Assembly (NCBI GenBank): GCA_026005135.1
Contig: BPKM01000007.1
Location: 115,388 to 179,387, forward strand
Source of the DNA: Leptospiraceae bacterium
GTDB lineage: Bacteria; Spirochaetota; Leptospiria; Leptospirales; Leptonemataceae
Direction of reading: 5' to 3'
DNA: 64,000 nt
The position numbers were made by a program, and so were the translations under genes. Positions 1-9,974 of this stretch are shown here, piece by piece (the stretch's first letter is position 1; every line of letters starts with the position of its first letter). A model generated the notes under the pieces. That model was not told where the DNA came from. It searched no databases and was given only the letters and a program-made list of their open reading frames with translations.

Positions 1-396
1 ATAGCAGATCCTAAAAATCCGGAGAATCCTCAAAAATTATTAAATTCTATGGGATATTATTATAAAAAAGATGGCAAAGATTATAGTCATCCAGCAGCAA
101 TTATTTTTTTAACATCAGAAGGAAAGATTTCTAAATATCTATATGGAATTGAATTCCAAACAAGGGATTTTCGTTTTGCTTTAATCGAAGCAAGTCAGGG
201 TAAAATTGGTACACCAGTAGATACGGTACTTCTTACTTGTTTTAGATATGATTCTCTTCAGGGTAAATATACACCATTTGCCTGGGGTTTTATTAGACTT
301 GGAGGAATTCTTATTTTGGTTTTAATACTCGGATTAATATCAATTCTAATTTTTTTAGAAAGAAAAGCAAAAAAAGAAAATTTACACTTGAAATGA
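1..396 (+). CDS. SCO1/SenC family protein, C-terminal part (5' end outside window)
   Basis: The frame is open from base 1 and ends at the TAA before 397, so the gene starts upstream of the window. The visible 131 residues contain the motif HPAAIIFLTSEGKISKYLYG, which resembles the C-terminal half of thioredoxin-fold SCO1/SenC copper chaperones. These deliver copper to the CuA site of cytochrome oxidase. A membrane segment near the C-terminus (GGILILVLILGLISILIFL) is followed by a basic tail. The CxxxC copper motif would lie in the missing part and cannot be checked. It sits 83 bp upstream of coxB on the same strand, which fits an oxidase assembly role. Confidence 0.72.
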   Translation: MADPKNPENPQKLLNSMGYYYKKDGKDYSHPAAIIFLTSEGKISKYLYGIEFQTRDFRFALIEASQGKIGTPVDTVLLTCFRYDSLQGKYTPFAWGFIRLGGILILVLILGLISILIFLERKAKKENLHLK

Positions 397-478
397 AACT
401 TAAATTCAATTTCATGGTTTAAAAGTATATAAATTTTTAATTTGAATGTTATTTATTATATAAGGACAGGAGAACAAT

Positions 479-1576
479 ATGTTTGAATGGTTTATTGATT
501 CCGCATCCACTATTGCACCGCAGGTGAATTTTGTAATGAATCTTGTGAATTTTATTACTGGGCTTGCATTTCTATTAACAAATGCTACTCTAGTTTACTT
601 TATCATAAAGTATAGAAGAAGAAAAGAAGGAGAAATTACTTCTCGTATTGATCAAAACCATACCATTGAAGTTATATGGACTGTTATACCTTCTATAATA
701 CTTGCAATTTTATATATTATAGGTTTAAAAGATTTTCGGGAATTAAGAGCAGCTGGACAAAAATATAAGGAAATTTTAGTATCTGCTAAACAATGGTCCT
801 GGAATTTTACTTATACTACTGATAGTGACTTAATTGGTTCTTCTAAGAAATTACAAACAGATAATATTTTATATTTAGAAGAAAATGAACGTGTTAAGTT
901 AATAATGAAGTCTAAGGATGTTATACATAGTTTCTATGTACCTGAATTTCGTGTTAAAGAAGATGTTGTAGGAAATATTTATACCTATGTTACTTTTATA
1001 CCATTAATTTCTGATAGGCAAAAAAATATGTCTGAACAAGAAAGAAAAATCTGGTATCAGATAACAGAAGATCAAAAGGAAATTATACCTCAGGTAGAAG
1101 ATCAATGCGAAAAATTAAAACAAAAATATGGAATAAATTTACCTAATGGAAGTTGTGCATCTTATAGAATTTATTGTGCTGAATATTGTGGTAAAGATCA
1201 TAGCTATATGCTTGGTTCAGCTGTTGTATTAAAAAAAGAACAATTCTTAGCCGTAATGAATAAATTAAAAGAAGAACAAGGACAGATCACAATTAGCGCA
1301 GAATATGGAAGACAGTTATACGAAACAAAAGGATGTAAATCCTGTCATTCTATAGATGGAACAAAAGTTGTGGGCCCAACATGGAAAGGTGTCTGGGGTA
1401 CAAAAAGAAAACTAATAGATGGTAGAATAGTAACGATCGATGAAAATTATATTACAACAGCAATATTAGAACCCACAAAAGAAGTGGCAGAAGGTTATCC
1501 CAATATTATGCCACCACAGGATTTAAACGAAGAACAAATTCAATCCATTATAGAATTTATAAAATCATTAAAATAA
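479..1576 (+). CDS. coxB: Cytochrome c oxidase subunit II with fused cytochrome c domain (caa3 type)
   Basis: This 365-residue protein takes electrons from cytochrome c at the binuclear CuA centre and passes them to subunit I. Two N-terminal membrane helices (about residues 17-45 and 65-85) precede a periplasmic cupredoxin domain. The CuA ligands are seen as CAEYCGKDHSYM from about residue 233. A C-terminal class I cytochrome c domain carries the haem motif GCKSCH (Cys286, Cys289, His290) and a later Met in NIMPP. The fusion defines a caa3-type oxidase. An AGGAG-like RBS lies just upstream of the ATG, and coxA follows 13 bp downstream. Confidence 0.95.
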   Translation: MFEWFIDSASTIAPQVNFVMNLVNFITGLAFLLTNATLVYFIIKYRRRKEGEITSRIDQNHTIEVIWTVIPSIILAILYIIGLKDFRELRAAGQKYKEILVSAKQWSWNFTYTTDSDLIGSSKKLQTDNILYLEENERVKLIMKSKDVIHSFYVPEFRVKEDVVGNIYTYVTFIPLISDRQKNMSEQERKIWYQITEDQKEIIPQVEDQCEKLKQKYGINLPNGSCASYRIYCAEYCGKDHSYMLGSAVVLKKEQFLAVMNKLKEEQGQITISAEYGRQLYETKGCKSCHSIDGTKVVGPTWKGVWGTKRKLIDGRIVTIDENYITTAILEPTKEVAEGYPNIMPPQDLNEEQIQSIIEFIKSLK

Positions 1577-1589
1577 TAGAGGTAATATT

Positions 1590-3231
1590 ATGGCACATAC
1601 ATCAGTACACGATACTAATAAATCCTATTTAGAAGTAGGAAGAAGCATTTGGGGTTGGTTAACTACAACTGATCATAAAAAAATTGGTATAATGTATTTG
1701 TTTACTATTATGATTTATTTCGCAGTAGCAGGTATTTCTGCCTTATTGGTTCGTTTAGAATTAATTGCACCAGGAAAAACCTTTTTTTCTCCAGATACTT
1801 ATAATGTTTTATTTACCTTACATGGTGCAATAATGACATTTCTTTTTATTGTACCAGGAATACCAGCAACTCTTGGAAATTTTTTATTACCTTTAATGAT
1901 AGGTGCAAAAGATGTTGCTTTCCCAAGAATCAATCTAGCAAGTTATTATGTATATTTAATTGGTTCTTTCATTGCTTTAGTTTCTTTATTGTCTCCAGCA
2001 GATACTGGCTGGACATTTTATGCACCTTATAGTATGAAGACAAATGCACTTGGTTGTATGGTTAACTTTTGGAGCATTTGTAATGGGATTTGCATCTATA
2101 ATGACAGGTTTTAATTTTATCGTTACAGTTCATAGAATGAGAGCACCAGGTCTTGGTTGGAGAAATTTACCTTTATTTGTATGGGCTTTATATGCAACTG
2201 CTATTATTCAGCTTTTAGCAACACCAGTAGTAGGGATGAATTTAGTTCTTTTGATTTTTGAAAGAGTCTTAGATATAGGGATTTTTAATCCAGCAAAAGG
2301 TGGAGATCCCATTTTATTTGAACAATTTTTCTGGTTTTATTCCCATCCAGTTGTATATATTATGATTTTACCAGCTTTTGGTGTTGTATCTGAAATTTTA
2401 CCTGTTTTTTCCCGTAGACCTATTTTTGGTTATAAGGCTATTGCTTATTCTTCCCTTGCTATTGCATTAGTAAGTTTTTTAGTATGGGGACATCATTTAT
2501 TTGTATCAGGTATGTCTGATTGGGCAAGATATATTTTTTCTTTTTTAACATTCTTTGTAGCAGTACCAACAGCAATCAAAATTTTTAACTGGCTTGCAAC
2601 TTTATGGAAAGGCTCCCTTGAAATAACAGCAGCACCAATGTATTATACCTTGGGCTTTTTATTTATGTTCACAATAGCAGGATTAACAGGATTGCATTTA
2701 GCAGTACTTTCTACTGATGTATATTTACATGATACCTATTTTGTTGTAGCACATTTTCATTATACAATGCAAGGTGGTACAGTTTTCGCTTTAATAGCTG
2801 GATTGCATTATTGGTTCCCCAAAATAACAGGAAGATGGTATAATAAAAAAGTAGCATTCTGGGGATGGTTAATTCTATTTGTAGGCTTTAACGCAACATT
2901 TTTACCACAATTTTTATTAGGATTAGAAGGAATGCCAAGAAGATATTTTGATTATTTGCCTCATTTCCAAACATGGCATTTAGTTTCTACAGTTGGTTCC
3001 TGGTTTAATGGATTAGGATATATAATTGTATTAACAAATTTACTCGTTTCTGCATTTAAAGGAGAAAAAGCAGAAGCTAATCCATATAATGCTTTATCAT
3101 TAGAATGGCAAACATCTTCCCCACCACCAACAACAAATTTTATAACTGTACCACACTTCCCAGAAAGTATTTATGATTATGGTACAGAAGGAAAAGAAGA
3201 AATAAAACAACCTCAAAAAGAAGTAGGTTAA
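1590..3231 (+). CDS. coxA: Cytochrome c oxidase subunit I, frameshifted near 2052
   Basis: This is the catalytic haem a/a3-CuB subunit of the proton-pumping oxidase. The first frame (1590-2114) covers the N-terminal helices including [10 protein letters not shown] (haem a ligand). The second frame (from about 2044 to 3231) carries [17 protein letters not shown], the CuB pair in [10 protein letters not shown], and [11 protein letters not shown] (haem ligands). Dropping one G of the GG at 2052-2053 joins the frames as [16 protein letters not shown], giving about 547 residues, normal for the family. The YSHP motif in helix VI, without the usual Glu, is the A2-type oxidase signature. The rest of the gene shows no decay, so the break is probably a sequence error. 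Confidence 0.93.
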
Positions 3232-3264
3232 TTAAAAAATAAATTTTAAAGAGAGGAGAAAACA

Positions 3265-3969
3265 ATGTCTGTACATTCTATAAAAGAATTCGAAACAATA
3301 AAACATCCTGTCAACGAAGAATTAGCTGGTTACGAAGGAGCAAAATTTGGAATGTGGCTATTTTTAGCCACAGAATTACTATTATTTGGTGTATTATTTG
3401 CTGCTTTTGCTATTTTTCATGCAAAATATCCTTTAGAATTTAAACTTGCTCATATGACACTTGATAGAGTAATGGGATCTATCAATACAGTAATTCTAAT
3501 TACAAGTTCAATGACAGTTGCACTGGCTATAGATGCAATCCAGAGAGGAAAAAGGAATCGAAGTATATGGTTTTTAGTGATAACAATTGTTTTAGCTTCT
3601 GGATTTTTAGTCGTTAAATATTTTGAATATACAGCAAAATTTGAACATAATATCTTTCCTGGCAATGCACAGCAAATTGTAATTAATCATGATACACATG
3701 AATATGGTCCAATTCCAGATAAGTGGGAAGGAAAACCAATTGATAAAAATGGAATTAATTTATTTTTCTCTTTTTATTTTGTAATGACGGGAATCCATGG
3801 ATTACATGTTTTAATTGGAATGATTGTATTAACCTGGGTTCTAATAGGTATGATTAAAGGAAAATATACCCACTGGTATTATACACCTGTAGAAAATGGT
3901 GGTTTATACTGGCATTTAGTTGATTTAATCTGGATATATTTATTCCCATTATTTTATTTAATACAATAA
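3265..3969 (+). CDS. coxC: Cytochrome c oxidase subunit III
   Basis: This 234-residue, multi-helix membrane protein supports stability and proton uptake of the oxidase. Family features include the N-terminal KFGMWLFLATELLLFG segment and the C-terminal GIHGLHVLIGMIVL and YWHLVDLIWIYLFPLFYL segments. A strong RBS (GAGAGGAG) lies 5-6 bases before the ATG. It follows coxA by 33 bp and precedes the small subunit IV gene by 27 bp, so all are likely one transcript. A loop of about 40 residues between helices (HNIFPGNAQQ to GINLFF) is somewhat extended. Confidence 0.93.
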   Translation: MSVHSIKEFETIKHPVNEELAGYEGAKFGMWLFLATELLLFGVLFAAFAIFHAKYPLEFKLAHMTLDRVMGSINTVILITSSMTVALAIDAIQRGKRNRSIWFLVITIVLASGFLVVKYFEYTAKFEHNIFPGNAQQIVINHDTHEYGPIPDKWEGKPIDKNGINLFFSFYFVMTGIHGLHVLIGMIVLTWVLIGMIKGKYTHWYYTPVENGGLYWHLVDLIWIYLFPLFYLIQ

Positions 3970-3996
3970 CAAAATAAATTTAAATAGGAGATTGAT

Positions 3997-4314
3997 ATGC
4001 ATATACCAGTACAGGAAAGTAGAGGACATATTTCCCCAACAAAAACTTATATATATGTAGGGATTGCTTTATTAATTTTAACAATAATAACAGTTGCAGC
4101 ATCCTATATCGATTTTGGACATATGGCAATTAATGTTGCTATAGCATTAATTATTGCTACAATTAAAGCAACGTTAGTTTTACTTTATTTTATGCATTTA
4201 AAATACGAAAACAAATTGATATGGTCTTTTGGAATCTTTTATCCTATTCTTTTATTTATAATAATGATAGGAATGATAATAATTGATGTTTTCTTTAGAG
4301 TAATACCTAAATAA
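3997..4314 (+). CDS. Cytochrome c oxidase small subunit IV (prokaryotic type)
   Basis: This 105-residue protein has three predicted helices. The segment IATIKATLVLLYFMHLKYE is the typical KA..V..YFMHL signature of bacterial COX4/CtaF/CyoD-type small subunits, which assist oxidase assembly or stability. It is the last gene of the cox operon, with an AGGAG RBS upstream of the ATG. A hairpin at 4322-4343 follows directly. Confidence 0.88.
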   Translation: MHIPVQESRGHISPTKTYIYVGIALLILTIITVAASYIDFGHMAINVAIALIIATIKATLVLLYFMHLKYENKLIWSFGIFYPILLFIIMIGMIIIDVFFRVIPK

Positions 4315-4321
4315 TTATAAA

Positions 4322-4343
4322 ATGCCAGCTAATTTGCTGGCAT
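4322..4343. terminator. Hairpin between convergent cox operon and DinB-like gene
   Basis: ATGCCAGC (4322-4329) and GCTGGCAT (4336-4343) form an 8-bp perfect stem with a 6-base loop. On the minus strand the stem is followed by TTTTATAATT, resembling a Rho-independent terminator for the DinB-like gene. On the plus strand there is no clear T-run, so termination of the cox operon here is less certain. Confidence 0.6.
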
Positions 4344-4889
4344 CAAACCTTATATTTTTCTTTTAATGCTTTTAAATGTCCTAATTCATGAACAACTAAA
4401 TTATAAGTATAATCTAAAATACTGATAGGCCCAAAAATTCCATGTAACATACCTCTATTTTTTAATAATTCTAAATCTTGATTCGATAAATGTTTGATCA
4501 TTAAATTCATTGCTTTTTTTAAATTTTCTATAGACTGTTCTTTTGTCCCAATTATTTTTTGGTGTAACAGCATCTGGATTTTTAATACCAGAGAAAGGTT
4601 TGCTTAATGTATCATAAAGTTCGTCATAAGGAATAGATTTTAATTCTTCTTTAGAATAGCCTTTACTTCCATTTAAAACCTTTGGAATAAAAATAGCAAA
4701 TAAATATTGAGTTAAATATAAATGTTCAGCAATTTCTGATGCAGACCATCCTTTTTCTGGTTTTTTATTAAATATATCATCAGGTATTTTATTTATCGCT
4801 TCTAAAAGTTCTTCTCTGATTGTTTTCCAATTTTCAATATATTCATTTATGTTTGAAATTTGTGGAGGTTTTTTAATTATAATTTCCAT
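4343..4889 (-). CDS. DinB-like family protein, frameshifted near 4555-4560
   Basis: The N-terminal frame (start 4889) has WKTIREELLEAINKIPDD, WSASEIAEHLYLTQ and the C-terminal frame has YTYNLVVHELGHLKALKEKY. Together they match the four-helix DinB/YfiT-type fold with three spaced metal-binding His positions (EHLYL, ...HGIFG, HELGHL). Removing one A from the A6 run (T6 at 4555-4560 on the plus strand) fuses them in frame as NPDAVTPKIIGTKEQS, giving about 181 residues. Family members are often thiol-dependent or metal-dependent enzymes, but the substrate here is unknown. It is convergent with the cox operon. Confidence 0.7.
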
Positions 4890-4998
4890 AATAATTGTTT
4901 TATAAATAATTTAGATTATTATGTCAATAAATTTTAAATTGGTTTTATAATTTTATTAAATCATTTAACCATACCTTTATACTTTATAATAAGAGTAA

Positions 4999-6138
4999 TT
5001 AATCATTAAATAAAATAGAACCTAAACTAACAGAATCATCTTCCTGGGTATTTTTAATATATTTTTTGTATTCTATTTGTTCAAAATATTCTTGAGCAGC
5101 TTTTATAGATAAAAGAATTCTTTGTTTTTCTTTATCAATTTGAATAATCATTGCTTTTAATATCTGATCTTTTTGAAATTCTTTATGTAGCTGCTTTTGC
5201 TTGGTTAAATTTAATTCTTTTATAGGAATAAAGCCATGAAATTTTTCTGGAAGTTGTACAATTAATCCTGTTTTTAAAATTTGTAATATTTTAACATCAA
5301 GAACATCGCCTTTATTAAAAGGTAATGTACCAAGCCAGGGATTTTTTTCTAATTCTTTGATTGATAAAATAATACGATCTTCTTTCCAGTCGATTTCTTT
5401 TACTTTTGCGCGAATTTCATTACCTACTTTTAATACATCAGAAGGATGTTCTATTCGTTTATAAGAAATTTCACTAATAGGTACAAATGCTTCTAAGCCG
5501 TAACCAAGATCTATAATAGCTCCCTGTTTTATTAGATTTTTAACCTTACCTGTTATAACAGAATCAACTCTTAATTTTTCAATTAGTTCTTTACGTAATT
5601 GTTCTTTTTGTAATTGTAAATAATCAAGGTAAGATACAACAAAAGAGTTTTTATTTTGATCTATTACAATAAATGGTAATGTTTCGCCTTTATTTACCTG
5701 CTTGGGAAGTTTGGATTTGGGACAGAATGCTACTACATCTCCTATTTTTACCTGATATCCACTTTCTAATATTGTTTCGATCTTTCCTTTTAATGGTATT
5801 TTATTAATTTTAGCATTTTCTATAATAAGTTTTGCATAGTTTCCAATAGGAACTATTGTAAAATAATGATCACCATTTTTAGAACCAATATAAAATGCAG
5901 GGATAGTTTCGCCTACATTAACGGTTATTTCTCCTTCTTCGTTAAGAACTTGTTCTTTGGGAATCAAACCTGTACCAATATCAGATTCAATAAAAATATA
6001 TTCTGGATCTTTTATATCTTTTATTACTACATATACTTGCTCTCCTAATTCAAACTGTTTTGGAGTTTCTAAGGTTTTTAAATATAGTTTTGCTAATTCT
6101 GTATTGATTTTGTCTTGACCGATTTGTTTACTTTTCAT
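4999..6138 (-). CDS. S1 RNA-binding domain protein (ribosomal protein S1-like)
   Basis: This 379-residue protein has at least two clear S1 OB-fold repeats. One spans about 190-262 (VITGKVKNLIKQGAIIDLGYGLEAFVPISEIS); a second spans about 272-345 (GDVLDVKILQILKTGLIVQL then GFIPIKEL and RILLSIKAAQEYF). Two more divergent OB-like units precede them (about 20-90 and 95-165). It is shorter than six-domain S1 and probably binds RNA or the ribosome. The start at 6138 has TAGGAG six bases upstream. An IS110 element lies just upstream and may have separated it from older regulatory sequence. Confidence 0.82.
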   Translation of the reverse strand: MKSKQIGQDKINTELAKLYLKTLETPKQFELGEQVYVVIKDIKDPEYIFIESDIGTGLIPKEQVLNEEGEITVNVGETIPAFYIGSKNGDHYFTIVPIGNYAKLIIENAKINKIPLKGKIETILESGYQVKIGDVVAFCPKSKLPKQVNKGETLPFIVIDQNKNSFVVSYLDYLQLQKEQLRKELIEKLRVDSVITGKVKNLIKQGAIIDLGYGLEAFVPISEISYKRIEHPSDVLKVGNEIRAKVKEIDWKEDRIILSIKELEKNPWLGTLPFNKGDVLDVKILQILKTGLIVQLPEKFHGFIPIKELNLTKQKQLHKEFQKDQILKAMIIQIDKEKQRILLSIKAAQEYFEQIEYKKYIKNTQEDDSVSLGSILFND

Positions 6139-6165
6139 TTTATTCTCCTATGAAAAAGTTTTTTT

Positions 6166-6197
6166 TTGTATGTAATTTTAAAAATAATTACATACAA
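6166..6197. repeat. 12-bp perfect inverted repeat upstream of S1-like gene
   Basis: TTGTATGTAATT (6166-6177) and AATTACATACAA (6186-6197) are perfectly complementary around an 8-base loop. The palindrome lies 28 bp upstream of the S1-like start codon and about 5 bp from the IS110-side inverted repeat. It could be an operator, a hairpin in the 5' leader, or the mark of the insertion site. Plus-strand Ts flank only the outer left side. Confidence 0.5.
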
Positions 6198-6201
6198 TTT
6201 C

Positions 6202-7486
6202 GAATCTACTCAACTTTTTATTCATTCATTCCCAATATCCTCTTTTTCCGTTTTTATATAATTTATAATCTTTTTTATGCTGCTTTTATTACAAAATTAG
6301 AGAAATCTTCAAATACCAAATTATATTTTAATGTAAGATAAATAATTTTAAGCAATTTCCTCGATGTTGCTATAATCGCTTTTCCATTCCCTTTTTTCAT
6401 TCTTAATCTTGTATAAAAGTCCCTCAAATAGGGTGAATATTTTATCGCTATCAGGGTAGATTGTATCAAAACTTTTCTTCCTAATTTACTGCCTCTTTTC
6501 GTTATATGTCCATTAATTTTCTTATTATTAGAATGATGTATTGTTGGTACTAAACCAAAATAGGAAAATAATTTCTTCTCATTTTCAAAATCATTTATGT
6601 TTCCTATTACCGCTAATAATGTTATCCCTGTTTTTGTTCCTATCCCTTTTATACTTGTAATATTTGTAAAACCTGATAAAGATTTCCCTAACTCTTCTAA
6701 TTTTTTATCTATTTCTTTGATAGATTCATTTAAAGATAAAATCTGATTAACTATAATTTTTAATTCAAATCTTACTGTTTCGCTCAATTCTTCATATTCT
6801 AATACCTTCTCTAAACTCTTATCACTTGAAAATTGTTCTTTTTTGGTTAATATTCCCTGTGATAATAAAAGATTGTGAATCTTATTCTTTAAACTACTTC
6901 TTAACTCTACTAATTTGTTCCTTGTATTCGTTAAACTTTCTATCTCCACATAAGCATCATCTTTAATCCGAACTTCTGGCAACATCTCTTTACTCGCATA
7001 ATATGCCAGCAATTCCGCATCATTCTTATCTGTTTTCTTTGTAGACTCACTGATTATCTTAAATTTGCGAGGATTTACCACTATTACGCGAGATACATAA
7101 TCTTTTACCTTCTTCCTGAAATACTTTACATTCGTTGTAGACTCTACTGCTAATATATCTTCTTTATTTAATGTCTTTATAAATTTCCCAATTTCCAACA
7201 ACTTATATTTCTCAAATCTCTTTTCTTCTGTCCCCTTTCCCATATAACATACTACAAAGTTGTCTTTGTGCAAATCCACTCCTATATATCTCATAGTTTC
7301 CTCCATATCCATAATCTTAAAACATAGTTGAGTAGATTCTATCTCGGCAACTCCGCCAAACTCCTATTCAGGCTTTTGCCTATTATGTGATTCGGTTATA
7401 GGTATGATTAATCTCCTTTTCAGGCTAACTTGCCTATTAAAATATCCAACCTATAACCTATCTACTCTAACTATGCCTTTTCGGCA
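6202..7486 (-). mobile_element. IS110-family insertion sequence (boundaries approximate)
   Basis: The element contains one IS110-type transposase gene plus a long structured non-coding end upstream of it (about 7295-7486). GAATCTACTCAAC (6202-6214) and its exact complement GTTGAGTAGATTC (7327-7339) bracket the transposase. A related ATCTACTCTAAC occurs at 7460-7471 in direct orientation with the left copy. IS110 elements lack classic terminal repeats and do not always duplicate their target, so the true ends cannot be fixed by eye. It lies between the S1-like gene and the PBP gene and interrupts neither. Confidence 0.75.
6275..7294 (-). CDS. IS110-family DEDD transposase/recombinase
   Basis: The protein (about 339 residues from the ATG at 7294) has the IS110 N-terminal RuvC-like DEDD domain: GVDLHKDNF, then LAVESTTN and KKTDKNDAELLAYY. 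It also has the C-terminal transposase_20 domain with SIKGIGTKTGITLLAVIG, FSYFGLVP and KRGSKLGRKVLIQS, which carries the catalytic Ser region. The ATG at 7294 is preferred over the upstream one at 7312 because ATGGAGGAAACT places a strong GGAGG before it. The gene looks intact, so the element may still be active. Confidence 0.92.
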   Translation of the reverse strand: MRYIGVDLHKDNFVVCYMGKGTEEKRFEKYKLLEIGKFIKTLNKEDILAVESTTNVKYFRKKVKDYVSRVIVVNPRKFKIISESTKKTDKNDAELLAYYASKEMLPEVRIKDDAYVEIESLTNTRNKLVELRSSLKNKIHNLLLSQGILTKKEQFSSDKSLEKVLEYEELSETVRFELKIIVNQILSLNESIKEIDKKLEELGKSLSGFTNITSIKGIGTKTGITLLAVIGNINDFENEKKLFSYFGLVPTIHHSNNKKINGHITKRGSKLGRKVLIQSTLIAIKYSPYLRDFYTRLRMKKGNGKAIIATSRKLLKIIYLTLKYNLVFEDFSNFVIKAA

Positions 7487-7500
7487 CAGTTATATTCAGA
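7340..7500 (-). ncRNA. Candidate IS110 bridge RNA (seekRNA) region
   Basis: The non-coding end upstream of the transposase is unusually structured. GGTTATAGGT (7394-7403) pairs perfectly with ACCTATAACC (7449-7458), enclosing a hairpin AGGC/GCCT at 7422-7435. Further hairpins are at 7370-7381 (AGGCTTTTGCCT) and 7474-7486 (TGCC/GGCA). Two near-copies of CTCCTATTCAGGC...GCCTATTA occur at 7361-7385 and 7414-7439. IS110 elements are known to express a bridge RNA from this position, with loops that pair to target and donor DNA. The assignment is by position and structure only; exact ends are unknown. Confidence 0.5.
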
Positions 7501-7532
7501 GTCGCACAAGACAACTTTTTCATCTCATCTCC

Positions 7533-9954
7533 TTAATCTCTAAATTTTACTTTTTTATCTTTAACTCCAAGATCTTCTGGTTTTATACCAAGTTCTTCCA
7601 TTATAAGTTCTTTTTGATCTTTAATCTGATTTTGAATACTACAGATATGATCATAGGGAGGATAAACAGGTGTATTATTTATTATTACAGGTTTTAATGT
7701 ATATCCACAATCCATAGGTATTACATCTTCTGGTAATATTATTGGGAAATGTAGGTGGTGTTTTTTTTATTTTATCATAATATCTTTTAAGTATTCTACC
7801 AAGTGTAGGAGCAGCAACACTACCACCTGCCTGACCAGGTCCTAAGGTAATAGAAGAACGGTCAAAACCGAACCATAATGTAAAAGTAAATTCTGGATTA
7901 AATGCAGTAACCCATGCATCAGACCAGCTGGATGTTGTACCGGTTTTACCTGCTAAATCTCCCCAGAAATTACCTTCATCATGATCTCGAATTCCATGCC
8001 TTAGTGTTCCTCTATTTACTGCTTCTTCCATCATTTTTCTTAATATAAAAGCTGTTCCTTTAGATATAACTTGAATATCTCCATTTTTAATTTTTTGCCC
8101 TATGTTATATTTAACAAGTTCTTCTTGACTATATATTATATTTTCATTTGCATCTACTACATATCGTATTGCATAGGGTATAATATCTTTTCCTTCATTA
8201 GCAATAATGGCTGTTGCAATAGCTAATTCCTTGGGAGTAATTTCACTTGCGCCAAGAGAAAGTGAAGGTTCTGGTCTTAATCTATAAGGATTTGTTATTT
8301 TCATTAATTTTTGGGCAAAATTTATGATTGGATAAGGTCCAATTTTATTATAAAGATCAACAGAACAGGTATTTAAAGAATATGCTAATGCTAATGTAGC
8401 TGGGACAAGTCCATGATAGTCTCCTTCGTAATTTCCAGGAGACCATACACTTCCATCATCAGAAATAATTTGCATTGGAGCATCACTTAATGGATACATA
8501 GAATTAATTATTCTATTTTCTAATGCTGCACCATATACAAAAATTTTAAATGCACTACCTGGCTGTCTTAAAGCAAAAAGAGCTCTATTATATTGATTCG
8601 AAGGAGAGAACTCTCTTCCTCCAATCATTGCTTTAATACCACCTGTATTATGATCAATACTTAATAAAGCACCTTCTACATGTAAATTATGAGAAAAACT
8701 TAAAGTTCTTTTTCTAACTTCCTGGAAAGCATTATTTTCATTCTCTGCTGGTGTAAGAAGTGTTAATAATTCTAATGCATCAAGTAATTGATTTTCCAAG
8801 TACATATCAAAATATTGTTTAGCAGTAGGTTCTTTAATTTCTGGTTTTCCAATAGGTAAAATCATAGATAAAAGATTATGAATAGTAAATAAAGAATAAT
8901 CTACACCAGTCTTCCCTGCAGCTAATGCATGAGTTCTTCCAATTTTATCTGCTTTTTCTAAGGTTGTTAGCATTTCTTCATATGCTATAAGTTGTAAATC
9001 CAAATCTAAGGTTGTATAGACTTTTAAACCACCTGTATATAAAAGTTGTTCTCCGATATGTGGATCATTTTTTAAAATTGTTTCTACATAATTAGTAAAA
9101 TAAGGTGCTAAATCTAACCTATTTTTTCTTATATTTGTAGCTGGTGATGTAGTAATAAAATATCCCCAGTATTTATTCCAGAAATTATGATGAATTTCTT
9201 CCGCTTCTTTTTGAGTAATAAAACCTTCTTTTACTAATCGTGATAATATAAATTTATGTTGATCTTTTGCATTCTCTGGATATTTATAAGGAGAATATTC
9301 TACGGGAGATTTAGGTAAACGTGCTAATAAAGCTGCTTCCCCAATTGTAAGATCTTCAACATCTTTATTAAAATATAATTTGGAAGCGCATTTAAGACCT
9401 TCGCATCCGTGTCCAAAATAAACCATGTTTAAATATAGCTCTAAAATCTCTTCTTTCGATAAATTTTGTTCTAATTTTAAGGCTAAAATTAACTCTTTAA
9501 ATTTTTGTATAAAGGTTCTTTTTCTTTGTTTATATACATTTATATAGAGCATTTTAGCTACTTGCTGAGTTAATGTAGAGCCTCCCTGAACGATTCCACC
9601 AGCTAATAAATTCTTTATAGCAGCTCTAAAAATTCCAAAAATATCAAATCCTATATGATGATAAAAATTATCATCTTCTACAATTAAAAATGTCTGCGAA
9701 ACAGTAGGTGGAATTCTTTCTAAAGGAGTAACTTCAGATTTTTGAATGTAAAGTTCAGCAAATGGCCTTCCTTTAATATCATATAAAATCGTTGGTTTAG
9801 ATGGTTGATATGCTTTTAATAAACTTAAATCATGATTACTTATACCAGAAAGAAAAAGCCCAAACAATATACCCATGGATAAACTTATTAATAAAGTTAT
9901 TTTATAGTTATATTTAGGTTTATAGGGATTATTATTAACTTGACTAAAATTCAT
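7533..9954 (-). CDS. Class A penicillin-binding protein (PBP1A-like), frameshifted near 7735
   Basis: This bifunctional peptidoglycan synthase has an N-terminal membrane anchor (about 22-42). The GT51 glycosyltransferase domain shows EDDNFYHHIGFD and GGSTLTQQVAKMLY. The transpeptidase domain shows SAFK in RQPGSAFKIFVYG, YSLN in LAYSLNTCSVD, and KTGTT. The long frame ends wrongly at 7675; dropping one base around 7735-7743 restores PNILPEDVIPMDCGYTLKP and extends it to 7533, giving about 806 residues. The ATG at 9954 is preferred to the TTG at 9960 because AAGG lies a suitable distance upstream. It diverges from the rhomboid-like gene. Confidence 0.9.
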
Positions 9955-9974
9955 ATGCAACCTTTTTTAGATTT

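Noticed and set aside
2044..2114. Programmed +1 frameshift in coxA
   Set aside because: No slippery motif or structure is shared with the other broken genes; the common theme is an extra base, mostly in short runs, which fits sequencing error better.
7404..7697. 97-codon plus-strand frame across the IS110 end
   Set aside because: It crosses the structured non-coding end and the antisense of the PBP tail; no RBS and no family-like sequence.
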